From: Campylobacterota bacterium | Lineage (GTDB): Bacteria > Campylobacterota > Campylobacteria > Campylobacterales > JALSKU01 | Reading direction: 5' to 3' | Assembly: GCA_013153915.1 (NCBI GenBank) | Contig: JAADDL010000092.1 | Span: forward strand, 1-9,816 | Length of the DNA: 9,816 nt | Part shown: positions 7,150 through 9,816 of the stretch, one piece after another | Layout: each line of letters begins with the position of its first letter | Position numbering within the stretch: position 1 is the first letter of the stretch | Made by a program: the position numbers and the translations under genes | Notes under the pieces: model-generated | Seen by the model: the letters and a program-made list of their open reading frames with translations, nothing else | Databases searched by the model: none | What the model was told of the DNA's origin: nothing

Positions 7150-7190
7150 GCTAAGTCATTATAAAACTATATTATAGCTAAGTTATTATA
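7150..7190 (-). promoter_or_regulatory. Promoter region of the pyrD operon with a repeated 14-mer
   Basis: The minus strand carries three exact TATAAT hexamers, at 7158-7163, 7171-7176 and 7185-7190. The first and third belong to a 14-base element (plus strand GCTAAGTYATTATA, 7150-7163 and 7177-7190) repeated at an offset of 27 bases with one mismatch. No -35 box is evident. The hexamer nearest pyrD would give a leader of only about 12 bases; the middle one (GCTATAATATAG) gives a more comfortable leader that includes the AAGGTG ribosome site. Confidence 0.6.
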
Positions 7191-7238
7191 TATTTTGGAT
7201 AAAATATTTTTTTAACTATATTTTACGAAAATTTATCA

Positions 7239-7244
7239 TATAAT
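7239..7244 (+). promoter_or_regulatory. -10 box for the phasin-like/ubiB pair
   Basis: A perfect TATAAT sits 24 bases upstream of the ATG at 7269, giving a leader of about 18 bases that contains AAGGAG (7258-7263), five bases from the start. No -35 box is visible. It faces away from the pyrD promoter, so the 129-bp gap is a divergent promoter region. Confidence 0.6.
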
Positions 7245-7268
7245 TTTAAAAACAAAAAAGGAGAGGCG

Positions 7269-7541
7269 ATGTTGAAAGATCTATTATATGCGGGGCTTGG
7301 TGCGGCTTCTATCATGAAAGAGAGTATCGAAGAAGAGGTTAAAAAGCTTGAAGAGAAAGGAAAGATAAAAAAAGATGACGCTAAAAGCTTTATAGAGTCG
7401 CTGGAGAAAAAGGGAAAAGAGGAGGACGAAAAGATAAAAAATCTCTTTAAAAACGCCATAAAAGAGGTGATAAACGAACTTGGTTTGGCAACAAAAGAGG
7501 ATATAGAAAAACTTAAAGAGGATATAGTATCAAAAGCTTAA
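7269..7541 (+). CDS. Phasin-like small coiled-coil protein
   Basis: A 90-residue protein of the phasin-like type often annotated as polyhydroxyalkanoate synthesis regulator. It opens with a short hydrophobic helix (MLKDLLYAGLGAAS), followed from about residue 17 by a long, lysine- and glutamate-rich helix with coiled-coil character, a likely break near GLATKED (72-78), and a final helix. Amphipathic helices of this kind coat lipid or polymer surfaces or form helical bundles with partners. No PHA synthase is in the window, so a role on PHA granules is not supported by context. It has a strong AAGGAG and its own promoter. The downstream ubiB frame begins within or directly after its 3' end, which suggests the two act together, perhaps as UbiJ and UbiK do with Ubi proteins in E. 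coli (inference). Confidence 0.8.
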   Translation: MLKDLLYAGLGAASIMKESIEEEVKKLEEKGKIKKDDAKSFIESLEKKGKEEDEKIKNLFKNAIKEVINELGLATKEDIEKLKEDIVSKA

Positions 7542-7669
7542 AGTACTATAACCCAAAAAGGGTATATTCGGTTTTTTCATTTCTTTTAACGCTTTATCTA
7601 ATCATCAAAAAAAGAGATAGGTTTTTATTTTTCAAGCCACTTTCTCCGAGTGAACTAAAATATAGTATA
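7517..7669 (+). other. Open N-terminal extension of the ubiB frame without a canonical start
   Basis: The ubiB frame is open from the TAA at 7514-7516 onwards and reads plausible protein: a basic start (KSLKYYNPKRVYS), a hydrophobic stretch (VFSFLLTLYLII), then KKRDRF and FKPLSPSELKYS leading straight into the GTG at 7670. This looks like the normal N-terminal part of an ABC1/UbiB protein. Yet no ATG, GTG or TTG occurs in frame before 7670. One candidate is an ATC at 7529-7531 with GAGG seven bases upstream, inside the end of the phasin-like gene. A sequence error that hides a normal start is the alternative. Confidence 0.6.
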
Positions 7670-9073
7670 GTGGGGCTTGGAGCGAGTTTTATCAAGCTTG
7701 CTCAAGTGTTGGCGACTAGGTCGGACTTCTTTTCGGAAGATTATCTAAACGAATTAAAAGAGTTGCATGACAAATTGCCTCCTATGAGAGAGACGGACTT
7801 TGATAGGGTGTTTAATGAGGCTTTTGACGGTAGGGATATCTTTGAGGGTTTTGAAAAAGCTCCCATAGCTTCGGCTTCCATAGGTCAGGTACATAAAGCA
7901 TACTTAAAGACGGGAGAAAAAGTTGCCGTAAAGCTTAGAAGATACGGCATCCAAAAACAGGTAAAAGCCGATATAAGGATCATCAACTTCTTTAATAATC
8001 TTTTTAGACCTCTATTTAGCACATATACTAGAAATTCTATTGACGCCGTTATAAGCGAATTTAGTAAAATGATAGAAAAAGAGGTTTCGTTCGTAAGTGA
8101 ATTGCATAATTTAAAAAGTTTTTCTCAAGTTTATGCCGATAGCGGCATAAGATTTCCCAAGCCTTTTGAAGAGTATTGTAGCGACGGGGCTATCGTGATG
8201 AGTTTTGAGGAGGGTTTTAGGTTTGACGACAAGGAAAATCTTTTAAAATACAGCATAGACTTTAGAGTTATTATAAGAAAACTTATAGATTTTTATACCG
8301 ATCAGATGTTGATAGAGGGGTATTTTCATGCAGACCCGCATCCGGGTAATCTGCTGGTTTCAAAAGAGGGGGAGTTGATACTTCTTGATTTCGGTATGGT
8401 AAAAAGAGTGGCGAACGAGACTCGTATAGCTATCATTGAGCTTATAAAAGCGGCGCATGAGCAAAATTATGAGCTATACATCAGCGCCAATAAACGATTA
8501 GGCACCGTAGCTTATGAAGCCCCTACGGCTGAGTTGGCGGAATTTACCTCTAAGATGTTTGCGATATTCAGCGATGAAAATCTAAGTAGCGAAACGATGC
8601 AAAAGTTGGCTTTCGATATACTAAGCACCACTAAAGACTTGCCTTTTAAATTGCCTAGCGAAGCCATATATATACTAAGGACTAGCGCCATTATAGAGGG
8701 GCTTGGAACTACATATATAGAAAATTTCAACGGTATAAAAGATATACTTCCCATACTTCAAGAGAATATCCCTAAAGCTTTGGGAAGCAAAAACTTTACC
8801 GAACTTATGATAGATACCGTAAAAGACACTCCGTTTTTTATCCAAAATGTCCAAAAATCCATGCAACAAATCTCCAAAGGGGAGGTCGGTGTGGTGCTAT
8901 CCAATGAGCAATTATCATGGGTGGCAAAAGAGATAAAAGAGTATATCAAATCAAAACTTCAAGGAGTTTTGCTAATAATTATCTCGTTTTTTATGATAAA
9001 TTACGATAAGGATATAAAAGAGATTGCCGCTGTTGTTTTTTTGATAGGTATAATAAAAATGTTGTTAATTTGA
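7670..9073 (+). CDS. ubiB: UbiB/ABC1 (AarF/COQ8) family atypical kinase
   Basis: From the first canonical start (GTG 7670) it has 467 residues. The family's KxGQ motif appears as KLAQ (9-12). The alanine-rich loop ASASIGQVH (67-75) replaces the kinase glycine-rich loop, VAVK gives K88, and the catalytic segment is HADPHPGN (220-227; D222, N227), with DFG at 240-242. Two hydrophobic helices at about 430-467 anchor it in the membrane. Relatives bind ATP and support the synthesis or distribution of quinones and other isoprenoid lipids. Campylobacterota use menaquinone, so its lipid partner is unclear. The GTG has no ribosome site and would leave KLAQ almost at the N-terminus, so the protein very probably begins further upstream (see 7517-7669). 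It is paired with the phasin-like gene; no terminator hairpin is visible after the TGA. Confidence 0.92.
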   Translation: MGLGASFIKLAQVLATRSDFFSEDYLNELKELHDKLPPMRETDFDRVFNEAFDGRDIFEGFEKAPIASASIGQVHKAYLKTGEKVAVKLRRYGIQKQVKADIRIINFFNNLFRPLFSTYTRNSIDAVISEFSKMIEKEVSFVSELHNLKSFSQVYADSGIRFPKPFEEYCSDGAIVMSFEEGFRFDDKENLLKYSIDFRVIIRKLIDFYTDQMLIEGYFHADPHPGNLLVSKEGELILLDFGMVKRVANETRIAIIELIKAAHEQNYELYISANKRLGTVAYEAPTAELAEFTSKMFAIFSDENLSSETMQKLAFDILSTTKDLPFKLPSEAIYILRTSAIIEGLGTTYIENFNGIKDILPILQENIPKALGSKNFTELMIDTVKDTPFFIQNVQKSMQQISKGEVGVVLSNEQLSWVAKEIKEYIKSKLQGVLLIIISFFMINYDKDIKEIAAVVFLIGIIKMLLI

Positions 9074-9189
9074 GTTTATATACTTTTAATCAAGAAATAA
9101 ATATAATTAAATAATTAGCACTATTTGTCGATATTGTTTGTATAGGCTATACCAAGTACGGTTTAGTATTTTATCTACCAGGAATTGAC
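9074..9189 (+). other. Intergenic region upstream of the rhodanese gene
   Basis: A 116-bp AT-rich gap with no open frame and no convincing hairpin terminator for ubiB. It includes a 13-bp palindrome at 9140-9152 (GTATAG, G, CTATAC), about 37 bases before the ATG, and the ribosome site AGGA (9180-9183), six bases before the start. I cannot pick a promoter with confidence. Confidence 0.5.
9140..9152. repeat. 13-bp palindrome upstream of the rhodanese gene
   Basis: GTATAG at 9140-9145 and CTATAC at 9147-9152 are perfect reverse complements around one central G. Its position 37 bases before the ATG fits an operator overlapping or flanking the promoter. The arms are too short and AT-rich for a terminator. 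No regulator is identified. Confidence 0.35.
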
Positions 9190-9816
9190 ATGAAATTTAA
9201 AAAAATCATCGCACTACTTATAATTTGTTTTTCTTTTTCCTTATCGGCAAATCGAGATTTTATTCCGGCAATTGTATCAGTTGAGTGGCTTAAGTCACAT
9301 TGGAATAATCCTCATTTAGTTATCATAGATGTAAGAAAAGAGAGTGATTATAAAAAAGGCCATATCAAACATGCTGTAAATTTACCCACGTTTAAATATC
9401 TATTTGATAAAAACTATTTTATTCCTAAGCTTAGTTTTTTAAAAGATACTTTTAGTAAAGCCGGTATAGATGATAAAAGTTTAGTAGTAGTATATGGTAA
9501 TGACGAACCTATATGGGCGGCGAGATTTTACTGGATAAGTAAAGTTTTAGGACATGAAAAAGTGGGATTGTTGAAAGTAAGCTACGGTAATTGGAAAAAG
9601 GGAGAGATACCTGTATCTAAAGATATTTATGTTCCCAAAAAAAGCAATTTTGTTCCAACTGTCAACAACTCTATCATTCAGTCTAAATTTAGTGTTTTGA
9701 TGTCTCTTGGCAAAAAGATTATAATTGACGGTAGAGGAAGAGATTTTTATATGGGACTCAAATCTCATGCGAAAAGATACGGTCATATCCCTACCGCTTT
9801 AAATTATCCAGGCTCT
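9190..9816 (+). CDS. Exported tandem-domain rhodanese sulfurtransferase (partial, 3' end missing)
   Basis: The first 209 residues of a two-domain rhodanese (thiosulfate or mercaptopyruvate sulfurtransferase type). A signal peptide is clear: KFKK, a hydrophobic core, and a likely cut after SLSA at residue 20, so the protein should be periplasmic; the Cys at 13 does not form a lipobox. The first rhodanese domain spans about 28-145, with IDVRKESDY and GHIKHAVNL (45-65). At its active-site loop it reads VVVYGNDEPIW with no cysteine, as expected for the inactive N-terminal domain of tandem rhodaneses. The second domain starts near 160 with IIIDGRGRDFY and GHIPTALNYPGS; its catalytic cysteine should lie beyond the window. 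AGGA sits six bases before the ATG. A role in periplasmic sulfur metabolism is inferred from the fold. Confidence 0.88.
   Translation, partial: MKFKKIIALLIICFSFSLSANRDFIPAIVSVEWLKSHWNNPHLVIIDVRKESDYKKGHIKHAVNLPTFKYLFDKNYFIPKLSFLKDTFSKAGIDDKSLVVVYGNDEPIWAARFYWISKVLGHEKVGLLKVSYGNWKKGEIPVSKDIYVPKKSNFVPTVNNSIIQSKFSVLMSLGKKIIIDGRGRDFYMGLKSHAKRYGHIPTALNYPGS

Noticed and set aside
7223..7459. Minus-strand serine/phenylalanine-rich open frame opposite the phasin-like gene
   Set aside because: The S/F-rich composition is the mirror of Lys/Glu codons on the plus strand, and the plus-strand gene has a good ribosome site and promoter.
7551..7577. ACCC-AAAAA-GGGT hairpin followed by a T-run after the phasin-like gene, a possible terminator
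   Set aside because: The stem has only four pairs and cannot be extended, the T-run is eight bases away, and the stretch reads as UbiB N-terminal coding sequence.
9547..9786. 79-codon open frame on the minus strand
   Set aside because: It lies entirely opposite the rhodanese coding sequence, has no family features, and the plus-strand frame has a signal peptide and rhodanese motifs.
1..9816. tRNA, rRNA, CRISPR array, insertion sequence or prophage signals
   Set aside because: No cloverleaf-like sequence, regularly spaced repeats, transposase motifs or terminal inverted repeats were seen; all long stretches are explained by conserved protein genes.

Overview
The window looks like chromosomal DNA from a Campylobacterota (Epsilonproteobacteria) bacterium, probably a free-living relative of Sulfurimonas, Sulfurovum or Nitratiruptor. 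This rests on the order of the pyrD, M16 peptidase, dapA, short-chain reductase and pgsA genes, which recalls the Helicobacter and Campylobacter arrangement. Low GC, very AT-rich intergenic DNA and promoters with a clear TATAAT box but no recognisable -35 box fit too. The genus is inference.

Layout. Positions 3-125 hold the last 40 codons of an unrecognised plus-strand gene. Facing it on the minus strand is a single-domain bacteriohemerythrin (157-588) with a GTG start and a hairpin terminator that contains its stop codon. An AT-rich gap (589-824) carries a 10-bp inverted repeat. Positions 7139 down to 825 are a very tight minus-strand operon of seven genes: pyrD, an M16 zinc peptidase, dapA, a FabL-like enoyl-ACP reductase, pgsA, rseP and yggS. 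Each junction overlaps by 1-4 nt or is separated by 0-1 nt. The operon combines pyrimidine synthesis, lysine and peptidoglycan precursor synthesis, fatty-acid elongation, phosphatidylglycerol synthesis, envelope proteolysis and PLP homeostasis, so it is mostly envelope and core metabolism.

A divergent promoter region (7140-7268) separates this operon from a plus-strand pair: a 90-aa phasin-like coiled-coil protein and a UbiB/ABC1 atypical kinase with two C-terminal membrane helices. The UbiB reading frame carries sensible N-terminal protein sequence for about 50 codons upstream of its first canonical start codon, which is odd. After a 116-bp gap, a secreted tandem rhodanese sulfurtransferase begins at 9190 and runs off the end of the window.

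I see no rRNA, tRNA, CRISPR array, insertion sequence or phage gene. No clearly new multi-gene system is visible. The points most worth a second look are the phasin-like/UbiB pair with its start-codon puzzle, the Y-x6-K reductase that is easily misnamed as a steroid dehydrogenase, and the repeated elements in the pyrD promoter.
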